Source: Corynebacterium confusum (GTDB lineage Bacteria > Actinomycetota > Actinomycetes > Mycobacteriales > Mycobacteriaceae). From it: a stretch of DNA of 64,000 nt. The position numbers and the translations under genes are program-made. Where the stretch lies: positions 1,452,294 to 1,516,293 of the forward strand of contig NZ_CP047202.1 of NCBI RefSeq assembly GCF_030408715.1. Reading direction: 5' to 3'. Under the pieces are notes generated by a model. The model did no database searches. It saw nothing but the letters and a program-made list of their open reading frames with translations, and had not been told where the DNA came from. Shown in pieces: positions 62,659 to 64,000 of this stretch (position 1 is its first letter; each line of letters opens with the position of its first letter).

Positions 62659-64000
62659 TTAGCAGCACCCGCCGTGAGCGGATGCCGGGGTTTCGGCGGG
62701 CCGACCCACCGACGGCAGCCCCAGGCCGACACCTACCGGCGCCGTGGTCGGGGTCTGGCCAGCGGCCGACATGTCGCCGGCCTTGGTGCGGCGGTGGGAG
62801 CTTACCCCGGCGTCGGCTACTAGGAAGAAAGAGCCGGAGTCCGTCACCGTGGTGTGCACGACGTCGCCGGGGCGGATCTCGTCCCGGATATCGTTACCGT
62901 CGCCGTCCACGGCGGCGAAGTGGACCAGGCAGCCGTCGCGTGCCCGTCCGGACAGGCGGTGGGTCTGGTCGTTCTTGCGACCGCCCGTGGCCTGCACGAG
63001 CAGCTCCACGTCGGTGCCGACCAGCTGGGCGTTCTCCTCGGCCTGGATGGAATCCTGCAGGGCCACCAGGCGCTCGAAGCGGTCCTGGACGACGTCCTTA
63101 GGGATCTGCTGTTCCATCTCCGCCGCCGGGGTACCCGGCCGCGGGGAGTACTGGAACGTGAACGCGGAGCTAAACCGCGCCTTGCGCACCAGCTCCATGG
63201 TCTCCTGGAAATCCTCCTCGGTCTCGCCTGGGAAGCCGACGATGATGTCGGTGGTAATCGCCGCGTGCGGGATCTTCTCGCGGACCTCATCCAAGATGCG
63301 GAGAAATTTCTTTGTGCGGTAGGACCGGCGCATGTCTTTGAGCACCTTGTCCGAGCCCGACTGGAGCGGCATGTGCAGCTGCGGGCAGACCGCCGGGGTC
63401 TCCGCCATCGCGTCGATGACATCGGAGGTAAATTCCGCAGGGTGCGGGGAGGTAAAGCGCAGGCGCTCCAGACCCTCGATCTGGCCCACCAGGCGCAGCA
63501 GCTTGGAAAACGCGTACTTGTCGCGCGGCAGTTCTGGGTCGGCGAAGTGGACGCCGTAAGCGTTGACGTTTTGGCCCAGCAGGGTCACCTCGGACACGCC
63601 CTGGTCGACCAGCGCCTGGACCTCGGCGAGGATGTCGCCGGGCCGGCGGTCTTCTTCCTTGCCGCGCAGCGAGGGCACGATGCAGAAGGTGCACGTGTTG
63701 TTGCAGCCGACGGAGATAGACACCCAGCCGGAGTAGGCGGACTCGCGCTTGGCTGGCAGCACCGAGGGGAAAGCCTCCAGCGCGTCAACGATTTCGATCT
63801 GCGCCTCGTCGTTATGACGGGCGCGCTCCAGCAGCGTCGGCAGCGCGGACATGTTGTGGGTACCGAAAACAGCGTCCACCCACGGCGCGTTGGTCAAGAC
63901 GGTGTCCTTGTCTTTCTGCGCCAGGCACCCGCCCACGGCGATCTGCATGCCGGGGTGGTTTTCCTTCGTCTGCTTCAGCGAGCCCAGGGTGCCGTAGAGA
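62659..64000 (-). CDS. miaB: tRNA-2-methylthio-N6-dimethylallyladenosine synthase MiaB (5' end outside the window)
   Basis: Partial; 446 codons are inside the window and the reading frame stays open to 64000. Radical-SAM cysteines in [16 protein letters not shown] bind the catalytic 4Fe-4S cluster; the N-terminal UPF0004 domain contributes AVGGCLAQ, one of its three cluster cysteines, with the others upstream or outside. A C-terminal TRAM domain (about 330-395 of the visible part) is followed by an Ala/Pro/Gly tail ending HGGCC. Modifies A37 of tRNA after MiaA. Confidence 0.95.
   Translation of the reverse strand, partial: LYGTLGSLKQTKENHPGMQIAVGGCLAQKDKDTVLTNAPWVDAVFGTHNMSALPTLLERARHNDEAQIEIVDALEAFPSVLPAKRESAYSGWVSISVGCNNTCTFCIVPSLRGKEEDRRPGDILAEVQALVDQGVSEVTLLGQNVNAYGVHFADPELPRDKYAFSKLLRLVGQIEGLERLRFTSPHPAEFTSDVIDAMAETPAVCPQLHMPLQSGSDKVLKDMRRSYRTKKFLRILDEVREKIPHAAITTDIIVGFPGETEEDFQETMELVRKARFSSAFTFQYSPRPGTPAAEMEQQIPKDVVQDRFERLVALQDSIQAEENAQLVGTDVELLVQATGGRKNDQTHRLSGRARDGCLVHFAAVDGDGNDIRDEIRPGDVVHTTVTDSGSFFLVADAGVSSHRRTKAGDMSAAGQTPTTAPVGVGLGLPSVGRPAETPASAHGGCC

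Noticed and set aside
1..64000. CRISPR arrays, insertion sequences, integrases, rRNA genes
   Set aside because: No regularly spaced 25-40-bp repeats, transposase or integrase motifs, or rRNA signatures were found.

Overview
The window is a chromosomal segment of a high-GC actinobacterium, almost certainly a Corynebacterium. The gene order aftC-msrB-chdC-rnd-dxs, dut-ppgK-sigA, sigB-dtxR-galE, ahpD-ahpC-oxyR, nrdR-divS-lexA-sugR, ptsI-pfkB-ptsF-ptsH, uraA-hflX and dapF-miaA-miaB matches, from memory, the C. glutamicum chromosome and in part M. tuberculosis Rv2673-Rv2733c. The 226-residue DtxR, the AftC arabinosyltransferase and the DivS/LexA/NrdR group point the same way. No phage, insertion sequence, CRISPR array or rRNA was seen. 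Species cannot be named from sequence alone.

Layout: 1-945 holds five leftward tRNA genes (Val, Cys, Gly, Val, Gly), partly a recent tandem duplication, and a rightward tRNA-Val(CAC). 971-6065 runs mostly rightward (reductase, aftC, msrB, DUF3000, RNase D family), with chdC leftward. 6062-11533 is leftward: dxs, an RNA methyltransferase carrying a perfect in-frame 63-bp duplication, DUF3159, DUF3710 and dut. 11605-14993 holds DUF3093, DUF4193, ppgK and sigA. 15106-19664 looks like the most accessory stretch: a 1040-residue protein I cannot identify, a DUF222/HNH endonuclease-like gene, and an intergenic array of helically phased GGCA repeats. 19665-27967 returns to core genes up to sigB, dtxR and galE.

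27977-36409 carries DUF4192, a PAC2 protein, a HelY-type helicase, the peroxide module ahpD/ahpC/oxyR and a membrane protein. 36573-43551 has hrpA, nrdR, divS, lexA and sugR. 43636-49406 is the sugar phosphotransferase system: general components EI and HPr with the fructose-specific EII and 1-phosphofructokinase. 49506-52038 is an ABC exporter-like pair, preceded by a leader ORF and a terminator hairpin that together look like an attenuator. 52179-64000 holds uraA, hflX, two hypotheticals, dapF, miaA and, running off the right edge, miaB.

Regulation can be read at several points: a SigH-type promoter before sigB, a divergent ahpC/oxyR promoter region with a probably leaderless oxyR, LexA-like sites between divS and lexA, an inverted pair of perfect DnaA boxes upstream of the PAC2 gene, and phased repeats plus a long hairpin between ptsI and pfkB. 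The strongest candidates for something undescribed are the leader-peptide attenuator of the ABC genes, the phased GGCA array, the lexA-sugR intergenic RNA fold and the 1040-residue protein. None of these amounts to a proven new system.
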